Part shown: one piece after another, positions 11,556 to 23,600 of the stretch | How positions within the stretch are numbered: the first letter of the stretch is position 1 | How the letters are laid out: each line of letters begins with the position of its first letter | NCBI GenBank assembly: GCA_964036195.1 | Contig: OZ038458.1 | Location: 13,901,832-13,965,831, forward strand | Origin: Sphaerolaimus hirsutus | Taxonomy: Eukaryota > Nematoda > Chromadorea > Monhysterida > Sphaerolaimidae | DNA length: 64,000 bases | Direction: 5' to 3' | Translations under genes and position numbers: made by a program | Notes under the pieces: generated by a model | Database searches by the model: none | Told to the model about the DNA's origin: nothing | What the model saw: the letters and a program-made list of their open reading frames with translations, nothing else

Positions 11556-12715
11556 CGCTGGCTCGATGTTTCGGTGGTCGAGCGCTGCGCGCGCTCGTTT
11601 TTTTAGTAAATTGATGTAAGCATCGGCTGTGCAAAATGGCTTCGATGCAGTATGAAATTTGAACAGACCCGAAAAGTTTCATGACCTTTTGGACGCTTCC
11701 TTTTTGCAGTCTTCTGAACACATTAAATGTACATAAATACGAGCGTGCGCAGTGACTTGATTGTAAATCCCAACCATTTCGGAACAGTTTTGCTTGATAT
11801 TGGATGCCGAAACGTCTTGCCGAGCCTTTTTAATTATAAATTAATTACGCATATTATATGTAAGAGTGCTAGATAAGTTTAGAGAAAGGGCAGTAGTGTG
11901 TTTTGTTGATTTTGAATTCTGTGAAGAAGTATAGACAGTAAGTTTCAAAAAAATGTACACTGCTGTCCTTACCGTTTGCAGTTGTGATAAATATTTGATC
12001 GTGTAGTTCGGTAACATAAGATGTTTCGTCTGTTGTCTCTGATAAAAGCTGATGTCTGTGTATATACGTGATTTTGGTGCTCCGTATTTTTCGACTTCTC
12101 ACGCCCATTCCTTTTGTAACGTCATTTCATCCTTGTCGCTTGCGTTGGCACTTATGCATTTTGATGCGATCACACTGAATAATCTCCGGTGAAGATTTCT
12201 ATTTTTGATTGGTATTTATTTTTCATTTATTTTTCTTTTGTCTCAACCTCAAACATTTGTGCCTATATATTGTAATCATATTTTAGCTGTGTGTGTGTGT
12301 ATTATACATTTTTGTAGATTTAACGATTTACTTGAAGCTTCATGCTTTGCAGTCTTTGTAATCATCGGTAAAGTTACATATTTATGTTTATTGTATGCAT
12401 TCTCTAGCACGTACTTCTTATGCAGTATTATTTGGTCAGTATTCTGAATACGTGGTCACATTGATCATCACTGCAATGTTAGGTGATCTTGTTTACCTGG
12501 CAGACATAACTCTGCGTTCACTTCTGTAAATAGTTTTACTGGTTCTACGTGAAACTCTAAACCGACTGTTGCATTTTTTCTTGTCGGCTGTGATTCGCTG
12601 GCAAATTGTGGCATATATTTTCTTTTCGTGTTATTGGAATGAAGCTCATCTAAACCTTGATCTTGTCAATATTTACTTTGTTGGCCATCGTTTTGTCTCC
12701 CGTGCAAAGCTGTTG
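11556..12715. other. 3' flank of the semaphorin gene
   Basis: AT-rich, probably the 3' UTR and intergenic space. No gene recognised. No polyadenylation site could be fixed with confidence. Confidence 0.4.
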
Positions 12716-13590
12716 AAACGTATTTACGTTTTCTTGATAAATACGTGTACTTAAGTACTGCGTAAATACTTTTACGTTTCTTCCCGAAAAAATACCGGTA
12801 CTCACTTACTCGCGTACTCGTTGAAAGTGCGCGAGTACAGAAAACGTTTTTCATGTCGCGTACTCGTTGAAAGTGCGCGAGTACAGAAAACGTTTTTCAT
12901 GTATTTACCCAGGCCTCTTTATCGCTTTTTCAAGACATACCGTATTTCCTCGAAATACCCCCGGGGGGTGATTGTTTCATAGTGGTCCCGAGAGGGGGGG
13001 GGGGTTAAACGAGGGGGGGGGTTATTATTTCACACGAAAAATTTTCAAATCCCAGTACGAAATTGTCGTCTGAAACGTACGCAGACGTCAAAAAATACAA
13101 CAAAAACCGCCATTTATAAGGTTATGTAGACTAATGTTAGTATGTAGACGGTATAAACACTGTTCTAACGTGATTACGACATTGTTTTAACCTGTGTTCT
13201 GCACTACGCAGAACACAAACTGCAGTATTTGTTATGTACGTTCTCTTTACACTCAATCTGGGGGGGGGGTGATTGTTTCATAGTGGTCTCGAGAGGGGGG
13301 GGGGTCAAACGAGGGGGGGGGTATTTCGAGGAAATACGGTAAGAACATAAGAAAAAAGCTAAAAGTTGGGAAAGATAATCAAAATTTGGTAACGAAGCAC
13401 ATATCACCAAAAATAGTTGAAAATGGCAAAAAGGAATGAAAATTAGTGATTTTAAGTGCTAATTTCTCAAAAATACTCACTTTTACGTTTTCCACGGTAA
13501 AAGTATTGTAATCATGAGTCTACTCATGAGTAAAAGTAAAAATTGTACTTTACGTTTTCTGTACTCAGTGATGAGCTCAGTAATTTTAAC
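12716..13590. mobile_element. hAT-like element with GTACTC/ACGTTTTC arrays, interrupted
   Basis: The right end AATTTTAACAACTCTG reads CAGAGTTGTTAAAATT in reverse, a hAT-type terminus. The left end is the degraded AAAGCTGTTGAAACGT. Subterminal sequence repeats TACGTTTTC and GTACTCG units. A second element (12949-13340) lies inside it. Confidence 0.55.
12949..13340. repeat. TIR element, ACCGTATTTCCTCGAA family
   Basis: Left ACCGTATTTCCTCGAAATAC and right GTATTTCGAGGAAATACGGT are exact mirrors, followed inward by G/C runs. It is nested in the GTACTC element. Related copies are at 19487-19889, 54486-54738 and 58009-58119. Confidence 0.75.
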
Positions 13591-13723
13591 AACTCTGCTC
13601 CTGTCCACCGGCTGACCGGCTTGCATCTTGGCTGCGTGCCATGTGGTTTCATGCTCCTTTCAATTTTTGTTAGCCTCAGTAGCGCTGGCACCTATAAATT
13701 AGAAAAAAGTACACTGCCATACG

Positions 13724-14474
13724 TAGGGTTCAAACGGGATCCCGATCCCGATCCCGAATCCCGAGAAATTTCGGGATTTTGTAGTCCCGATCCCGAAACC
13801 TCAATCCCGATCCCGATCCCGAAATTTGAAAAAGCCAATCCCGATCCCGAGACTTTGAAAATCCCAATCCCGATCCCGAAAAAATGCCCCAATCCCGATC
13901 CCGATCCCGTAAAAATTCACAGACACAAAAGGTGCCAGAAATGACACTTAAAGGACCATTTTGTATGCAGTTTGCAAAAAAATTTGCGCGCAAGCGCGCA
14001 TTTCCTCACCTCCCTCTATATCTCTGTTCCATGGGCATGGATAGCACTACAAATGGACTCGATACAGTGCCCATTACCATACAAGGTTAATACACATGCA
14101 TATATGGTACACAGTGGTGTGAATGTCCATGCCAGGCAGCCCATTGCGCAGTGCTTAAATGACTCTAGCATTCATTGTTTTGAATGCCAATTTGATCCAA
14201 TGTTTCTGGCATCCATTGTTTTTGTTGTTTTGGGTCATTTTGTGAAATCTCAGGGAAAAAAACTTAAAAACCAATTTTTTTGGCCTAAATCCCGATCCCG
14301 AAAAACCGCCGATCCCGATCCCGATCCCGAAAGGTCAATCCCAATCCCGATCCTGAAATCTCAAAAAGTCAATCCCGATCCCGATCCCAAAAGGCCAATC
14401 CCGATACCCATCCCGATCCCGAAATCTCAAAAAACCAATCCCGATCCCGAAAAGTCTATCCCGTTTGAACCCTA
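13724..14474. mobile_element. hAT-like MITE with CCCGAT hexamer arrays
   Basis: Begins TAGGGTTCAAACGGGAT and ends ATCCCGTTTGAACCCTA, flanked by the exact 8-bp duplication GCCATACG (13716-13723 and 14475-14482). Both subterminal regions are CCCGAT arrays broken by AAATCTCAAAAA spacers. The open frames here (repeated DP or RD dipeptides) are array artefacts. Confidence 0.9.
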
Positions 14475-14611
14475 GCCATACGGCACCCCTTTTTGTGATT
14501 TCCACGGGTCTAATCTGCACGTGGATCCATTTGCGTTTGATTCATGTATCCTGTTCATATGGCCCCCGCAAAAAAAAGAATATCACATCGTATTTATTGG
14601 AACACTGCCAA

Positions 14612-17600
14612 ATGGGTACGCTGGACCACGGGGAGGCGGCGGGCCGCCCGTCCAATCCTCTCGATGTTGATTCGGACAATTTCGACGCTGAGGCTTATCT
14701 GAGCAACATGCTGAAACAGCAACCACTCGATGAACTGGTCGATCAGGAGGTGCGGTTTTTGAGACGTTTTTTGATCGTTCGTTGGATTCTGTGGGCGACC
14801 TTTGTCGATCCCTGGGCGTATTTGGAGATTTGAATACCAACAAAATGTGACTGTTGAATGAATAATGAAGAAATTACGCATGTGTGTGTGGACGTAGCTC
14901 CAAGTGGCACATGTGATCGATGCCACTGCATCTATGCTTCCTCTAGTACAGTTACTGCTGTTGTTTCTACCCTAAGTTATGTTGAACCAGGAACCTGCCA
15001 GGGTGTCGGTCATCATCAGCATAACCCCTAGCAGGCTCCTCAATTTCATTGCACAGGTGAATCTATTCAACGAGGTTCGGCAGCTGGAGTCAGAAATGGA
15101 ACACCTTGTGTATGAGAATTACAATAAGTTTATTACTGCCACTGATACGATACGCAAAATGAAGACTGACTTTGGGGATATTGAAGCTGAAATGGACAAA
15201 TTGGCAGAAAACATACAGGTGGGTTGGCAGATGTTGTGTCGAGCAGGGGTCTCCTAGGGGGGGGGGGCTGGGGGGGGGGGGCTGCCCCCCCCCAAATCAG
15301 CCAGCTATCTATCTATCCCGGAGGCCGCTCAGCTATCTATCTATCCCGAGGCAAAATTTTTGGCTACTACCCCAAAAGACCCCCCCCCCAAATCGCTCAG
15401 CTATCTATCTATCTGGAGTGGTTTTTGAGAAATTTTGCCCCAATTTTCGCTCAAAATCAGTAATGTTCGCACCATTTTATAGTTTTTCACCTTCAAAATC
15501 GTGCTTTCCGGCTATATACATGGTTATATACCTATTTTTAGCCATTTTATACCTACTTTTGGCTACTTTTAACTGATTATTAGCGATTTTTCCCCTTTAT
15601 GCCTTCTTAACCTTGAAAAAGCCTATATATTGTGCCCCCGCCAGCCCCCCCCAAGCCCCCCCCCCAGAAAAATTTTCCAGCTATCTATCCCTCCGGAGTA
15701 GCGATTTGCTATCTATCCAGCCCCCGCGAGGGCCAAAATCCTGGCAACCCCTGGTGTCGAACAAACCTCCCTGGCGATTTCGCGCTGATTTTCAGTCAAT
15801 TATTTTCAATTTTTATAGTCCCGTGTGAATTTGAGAACTTTCTCCTATTTTTCGGCTTTCTGTATTGTCATTTTCCATGTAATGTATTTGACATTTTCCA
15901 TCAATGTAATTACGGCCCTGTGTCATTACGCATGTAAACCCATCATGCATGTAGAACCGGCACGCATTTAGCTTTACCCGGTATGCTGAAATTATAAAAT
16001 AAAACACATGACGTAGTGTCTATGTGTCTAGTGTAGTAAATCTATAAAAAGTATGAAAATTAGCGACTTTGGGTGATAATTAAGGTAAAATTGCTCAAAA
16101 ACGCTCCAGATAGCCAGTTAGTTATGCAATTTGTGGGGGGGGGGGGCTGTTCAGGGGAAGGTAACCATAAACTTTTGCCTCTGGTATAGATAAATAGCTG
16201 AGCGGTTTTGGGGTGGGGTTACGCGCTCCCTTTCTTACCCATGCGGGTATAATGGGTCTACATGCGTAATAGGCATGGCCCTGTAATTACACCCAACGAA
16301 TCATTCCAAAACACTTAGCGTCGAAATATAGAATATTACGCATATCTCATCTGTATATTGAATATCAATTTTACGTGTAACATCGAAAAAAATTACGGTG
16401 ATCAGAAATCTGTATTGTAATTCAAGTTCCATCACATACTTGCACACAACAAACGTTTTTATCTACAGAAAATCAGTGCCATGTCGGACGAACTTTCATC
16501 ATCATCGCTATCAAAGAAACGTGCAAACGTTAACCAACTGGCCCAAGCGAACAAAACACTGAAACATCTGCAACATCTGTTCGAGTTGCCAAAATGTTTA
16601 CGTGAGTGTGTAGAACGCAAGGATTTTGCTCGTGCTGTAAGGTGAGTTTTTAAATTCACCTTTGTTGGTGGGGCGGATGATTTCGTTAGATATCTGCCAT
16701 CGTGTAGGTGTCCAGTAGATTTGTGGACCTCCATATTTGCATTATGTTTGTAATAAAATTTTCTCAGCAATTTAGCTCAAAAGCTTTGGGACATTTTCAT
16801 ACCGTACCCTGCTTAATATCCCTTCTGTTAGGGATAACCGGAGTTTAAAATTTTTTTTTAAAAACGCAAGCATAGGAGCGATTGTTTTGTTCATAAAACG
16901 ACAGCTGTTCATATCAGTACTTATTCACTATGTAAGTATTTGACAATTTGCAAATATCAAACGTAACTTTGCATCCCTACCTCCTCCAACTACACACACA
17001 CAGACTGCACAACCGTGCAAAGGACACCTTGGCTCAATACAAGGACACGGCCGCATTTGCGGGCATCTACGCCGACTGCGAGACGCTGGTGGACGAGCTC
17101 AAAGAGGCGCTCAGAGACACGTTCGCCAGCAGCCTCGGCAGCAGCGAGCAGACCGCCGCCGCCGCTGATTTGCTGCTGCAACTTGGTGCGTAGATTTATG
17201 TTGGCTGGTGCATGGAGTTAATTGTGTGCTGTTTGGAGTGTCCTACAAGTTGCAATTTTCAGACAAACTTCCTGATGACGTTTATACGCCTGGAGTATTC
17301 AGGATGTTATTTGGGGAGGGGCGAATTGTATACATGGGTCATAAAAGGGGGTTCTAAAATTCATCTTTGTTTTGGCTAGTGACACGGCTAGTCAACGTTT
17401 TTACCTCTTCAACATTGTTCCTTCAGGAGAGCCGGCTGACAGTCTGGCTGAAGCTTTCTTGGCCAAGGCGGCTACCCACTTGCAACATCAACTGGCGGAG
17501 CTGCAGCAGCAGGTCGTGCTGAAACGAGCTGCCGTTGCCGGCACTAAAGTCTTGACCAATGCTGATGCTGTGAGTAGGGTTGGAAAAAAAACGTTTTTTT

Positions 17601-20600
17601 TTAACTCGATGTTTTTTTTTAAAAAAAAACGTTTTTTTTTAAAAAAAAACGTTTTTTTTTAAAAAAAAACGTTTTTTTTTAAAAGCTCCCAGATATGACC
17701 TAGTGTCAACATATATAGGTATATCAGACACTGGCAATACTCTGTGATGTTAAATATGACCATATAATGGCTGTGGAGCCATGGGATAGCATTATAAGTG
17801 GTGATTTGTGTCAAAAATATCCATTTTTCGTCAACATATCGTTCGTATATCGCCTTATAGTCGAATGTTCGTGACTTCAGGTAAAGTTTGGCACGGAATG
17901 GTGATCAAACAAGGTTATAAAAGGAGGTTGTTACTTTGGGAGTGAAGTTACACACTGGAGGTACATGGAAGCACATTACCTCAATATTATATATTACAGC
18001 AACATATGTCGGCTTATTCACCCATGGTAGCACATAGAAATGGATGTTTTGATACTAAAAATGCAACAAAACCAATGAAAACAACCACCAATGTCAATTT
18101 GTGTGTGAAATTGCGCGCTTGCGCGCAAAAATTTTGCAAAATACCTAGTGCTTAGTACTAAAAATTTCGGCCGATGTTTTTTTTTAAAAAAAAACATTTC
18201 GGACGTCATGTTTTTTTTTAAAAAAAAACGTTTTTTTTTAAAAAAAAACGTTTAAAAAAAAACATCGGCCAACCCTAGCTGTGAGTGGACTTTATTTTTG
18301 GAAGAAAAAATGTAATTTTCGATAAATACGATACATTTCGACACCTATCCATCTCCCGATTTACATGTCCTTTCAAAGTACCTATTCGCCTTCGATAATT
18401 GATATTGAAAAGTCTCGCTATTTGAACTTATGTCGTCATTTTTTTCAGATGCTATGTTTTTCATACGATAAGTAGGTCTCTAGTTCAAACCGTACTGCCA
18501 CTGAAAAAGTGTAAATGCCCCGTGAACACAGGCGCGGCGGCCCTCTGATGCCATATTAAACCTTCCAATGGATGTGCTCGAATTCGTCGATTCCGGCCTG
18601 TCCAACATGTTCTCCGACCTGAGTCTGTTCGTCACCACCTACTACGAGATGTTCACCGGTGAATTTAACAGTACTTTACGGTTTAATTAGGGATGGCCAA
18701 AAAATCTTTTTTTGTAACGACCGTTTTTTTAAAAACAACGTTTAAAAAAACGTTTAAAAAAACGGTAACTTAAAAGCTCCCATATATGGTTATCGGTCAA
18801 CATATACAGGTATATCAGACAATTGCCAGTACTTTGCGATGCTAAATATAGCCAAAGAATGTCTGTGGAGCCATGGGGTACCATTATAAGTGGTTATTTC
18901 TGTCAAAAATATCCATTTTTTGTCGACTTGTTACGTATATCGGCTAAATTAAAAAGAATAAATTTTTTTAATGTCTCAAAATCCTATATAATTAAGTTTC
19001 TCCATTTCCAACTCAAATACAGTCACAGGTACAGTTTTCACCCCACCACATCAGGTAACAAGGACCGAGTGAGCGTCAGCGGCGCGAACGCCGAGCGCCG
19101 AGTGGTTCAATTTGCAAATCAACAATTGGCCGACGCGCTCGCCGTGGCCGAGCAGCGGTTCGAGTGCGAGCAAGAGCCCACTGATATGGGCGTGCTGGTC
19201 AGGGCCCTGGATAGGTTCTACAGGAGGTGCGTTTGTGCTGCCGTTTTTTTGGAATGTAGTAGAAATTGTATTTATTGAGTATACTCGACGGACATCACAC
19301 CTAGTATGGAAACCTAGCATAGCCCATCTGAATAATGAGCCAAAAATTATACAGTTTTTTATTATAAATAATATTTCCTTTTTACTATGGAATAATTAAT
19401 TACGAAATTTATCACAAGATTTAATTCATTAAATTATGGTAGGATTCTGCGCGTATACTTTGCGGTCCGCCGAGTATAAATACCTTATTACCTCGAATTA
19501 TCCCCCCTTGAATTAACCCCCCCCCCCTCGAATAAACCCCCCTCAAAATGGCCTGGGGAAATAATAACCCCCCCTCGAAATACCACCCCCCTCGGAATGA
19601 TGTACGTCATGTACATAATAAATACGTCATGTAAGCAATGTACATGATGTATATTAGTGTTAATTTGCATTGCAACTACACATAGACTAGTTTGTGTAGC
19701 TATCAACGTTTTATTGTACAAATGTCTCTTGTTTGGACACATTTATTACCTGTTTTGGGTATACTATTTACTACGAAACTTGCGAAAATTTCTGGCGAAA
19801 TAATAAAAAAAACCCTCGAATAAACCCCCCCTCTAATTTTGCTGGCGAAATAATAAACCCCCATGGGGGTATTTCGAGGTAATACGGTAGTAAGGCCGCG
19901 AATAAGGCTGCGTTCGCTGTTCATCTCAACCATTCAGCTGCACGCATTTTGTAGGCTGAGTCAAAAACCTACTTTTAAGCTATTGTAATTTTTACTATTT
20001 TCGTTGCATCTTTCATGTAAAATTTCATAAATAAAAAAATCGTTTTTAGCAAAACATTTATGTATGTGTGCACCAGCTAAAATGCATAAATTTATGTGCC
20101 CAGCCCAGCGTTCACTTCACGCCAATAATAGCAAGGTTGAGTGTTTTCGTTTCTTTTGCGGCATGGGTATTTAGGCGGTATAGGGATGGGATGAGGCGTG
20201 TCACTTTAATTATCATGCTATCATCATCAGACAGCTGTCAGCAAACTGATTTTTGTTGTCAGCAAACTGTGACCATTCTTCATGATTGTTAAGACGCTGT
20301 CAGTGAGTCGACAGTGTTTTGAGTTCAAACTAAGTTCAACGATGACAAACTAAAATTCGGAAACGAAACGTTCAAATGTGTCTGCTTGGAAGACCGCAAC
20401 ACATGAATTATTATTCACCAAGAAGTATTATCAATTATTCACCAAGAAATTAATATTTACAAGCAATAACCGAGAAAAGGGTTTTTCAGTTAAGAAATTG
20501 AAAATTCTAAGAAAATGATAAAACACTCGAAAATGATAATGATAATGATAAATGAATCGATAAAAATGATTCTAGAAAAGCACTTAAAAATTTAAACGTT

Positions 20601-23600
20601 TTTTTCCGGAAGGTTTGCCGTTGTTATTTGGATTTCAAAATTGGCCTAAAGTTTTCAACTCCGACATTTTCTACACCTCTACATTTCATTAATCATCAGC
20701 CAAATTTGGCAGTGGTCATCATGCTCACAAAATTACTTTTTTAGATCAAATCACACATGATTTTACCTCACACACCATCCACTTTACTCGTCATTTTTCC
20801 CATCGGAAAAGGGGAGAAATTTTGCCTTTGCACCATTTTCGCAGCGAGAAATCTGACATCACTCAGTAGATTAAACAGGGTGGCCCACAATGAAAACTTT
20901 GCCAAAAATTGGGGTTAAAGGTAACTAAACAAACAGGAATGGTGGTCGATGGAATGTGGAATATTGGAGAAGTTTCATCAAAAACTCGAGAAGTAACCGT
21001 ACCGTAACAATGGAAAGCTATGATGAAGCTTTTTATATCCTCCCTCCACCTTCAGTGACGTGAAATGGAGACTTTAAAACGTAGCGGAGAAAAAGAATAA
21101 AATTCACTGAGTTTCGTTGTTCCCACGTTTCATCGATCTACTGTTTATAAACCGTGAGCATTTCACTGTGTGCCACCCCTCGTGTGGGGCCAGTCTGCGG
21201 TGCATCTACATGTAGTTGTGCCTGCGGTCCAGCGTGTACAGGTACGTCGACCTGTGAGCAATCGCAATACTGGACGAGGAAAAAACTGTGTGACGTGATG
21301 AGAAAAGTTGTAGGTGATTTGACAGGTTCAAGTGAGAAGTGACTGATTTGACAATATAAACAACTGTCACTTATTTCACTTGAAAAAAAAACTTGTAACG
21401 TGTCTGAGTCACTTTACGGCTTGAGGAATGGGTACCTGACAGCGGGCTTCGGCTGGGCGCGATAGCCCCGCTCAATGTCGCCCACATTCACGTCGAGATC
21501 GGGATTCACCACTGCGACTGTGTCTGCGAAAATTGCGTAAATCGCTCAAGGATTCAGTGTCACAATACGACGCCATGCGACTGCCCACATGCCATGCCCA
21601 TAACAATGAGGCGCCATGCCCAACATCGCATATGCCGTCCCAAAATTCCTATAGTTGAAATTTCCACACTTTCCAAAATGAAATTTGCAATTTTCAAGTT
21701 CAATTTCAGATAAAAATGAAGTTTGCGTCTGGTTTGCGTTATACAAGTGGAATTTAAGTGGTAAGATACATAGAAAACAGTTGAAAATTTAAATACCTAT
21801 CATATTTTCATCCCATCATATTTAATCATCATTATAAATATTTAAGCGAGTTAAGATTCTTTCAGCGAGCAACGTACGTTTGGTGTAGTTCTGTGGCTCG
21901 GCGATGTACTGGGGGTCGTCGAGGGGGTCATCCACATGCTGGCTGCCGTCGGGGGTGGCCAGCTGCGGCGCCAGGTAACCCGACTGCACTTGGGGACCCG
22001 CCTGGGCCCACTGCGGCCCGAGCTGCTGCTGCTCTGGGTTAGCCTGTGGCTGTGCCGCTCGCTGAAACTGCCGCTGCACTGCGCGCTGTGCGGCCAGCTG
22101 CGCCTGCTGCTCGTTGTAGATCCGCCCACGCTCCAGCAGCTCCTGCGCGCAACACAAACTATTGCCTCTAGCTGTGTGTGGGAGGGGGGGGGGGGGCTTG
22201 CACCGCGTTGCCTCACTTGGATGTGCGCCAGGTGTTGCTCGTGGGCGTCCTGCTGCTGCTCCGTGTTGCCGTCCATCATGAAGGCGGAGTTGGAGGCAAT
22301 GGCGTAGTGCGACAGGACGGGGCGCGCCGATGCCACGCGTCGCTTGTGTTCCAGCACCTGTGCAGGGGGGGGGGGGTGTGGCAGTAGCGCTGTAAGTAGT
22401 GCAGCGCGAGATGGCAAACTCACCGGAAAAAGTTTTTATGTTTCTGAGTGTTTTTTCAAACTTATACCAGAATCAAAAATACTTTTTGAATTTCTGAACT
22501 TTCGAATTTTTCTCGACTTTCAAGTGTATTTTTTCTCATGGCAGTAAAACTTCGAAATTAGCAGTGAGGCGAGTCACCTGTGCGGGCAGTTGGCTAAGGG
22601 CGGGCGCGCGCCGCTGCGGCTTGCCGTAGTCCCACTCGAGGTGTCCCTGCAGGCGCATGGCCTCGCTGTACTGCAGCTGGTCCAGCGCCGGCTCCACGTA
22701 GAACGACGACCGCTCGGGTCCCGTCTGCGCACAACCAGGGGGGGTCTCTACTGTGCACACAGGAGGGTAGGGTAGGGTTCAAACGGGATCCCGATCCCGA
22801 ATCCCTAGAAATTTTGGGATTTTGTGGTCCCGATCCCGATCCAGAAATTTGACAAAGCCAATCTCGATCCCGATCCCGAGATTTTGAAAATCTCAATCCC
22901 GATCGATACAGTGCCCATTACCATACTTTATAGTATGCATATATGGTAGACAGTGGTGTGAATGACAATGCCGGGCAGCACATTGCGCAGTGCCTAAATG
23001 AATATATAACATTGTTTGGGATGCCAATTTAATCCAACGTTTCTGGCATTCATTGTTTTTGGTGTTTTGAGTCATTTTGTAAAATGTCAGGAAAAAACCC
23101 TGAAAACCAATTTTTTAGGCCTAAATCCCGATCCCTATCCCGAAAGGTCTATCCCGATCCCGATCCCGAAATCTCAAAAATCGAATACCGATCCCGATCC
23201 CGAAAGGCCAATTCCGATCCCGATCCCCAAATCTAAAAAAAAACAATCCCGATCCCGATCCCGAAAAGTCAATCCCGTTTGAACCCTAGGGTAGGGGTGT
23301 AAATACCTGTCCGCCGGGGCGGGGGTGCAGCATCCAGAATGGCAGATTCGTGCTGAGCTTTGGCGTGAAATGATGCAGGTCGGTTGTGCTGATGGTCGTG
23401 CCGGCGGGCCGCGCGACTGTCTTGCGCCGCGACGGCTCCCTTGCCGTCTGCAGGTTCTCGCTGCTGTTGCTGCGTGAGCGTTGCGTGGCTATGGATGCAT
23501 CGGCCGAAGCACCGTGTGTAATGGACCCACACACGTGAGTTGTCGTGTCAACTCAATGTCAACTAAATAACACAATTTGTTAACATAACTACATAAGCAT

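Noticed and set aside
13692..14520. Long open frames of repeated Asp-Pro or Arg-Asp on both strands, also near 22.8, 39.1, 47.1 and 61.9 kb
   Set aside because: They are translations of CCCGAT arrays inside MITEs with TAGGGTTCAAACGGG ends. Open in many frames, no start context, no splice logic.
22178..22387. Plus-strand open frames over 21.9-22.4 kb
   Set aside because: They are complements of the Gln-rich antisense exons, which have correct splice phases on the minus strand.
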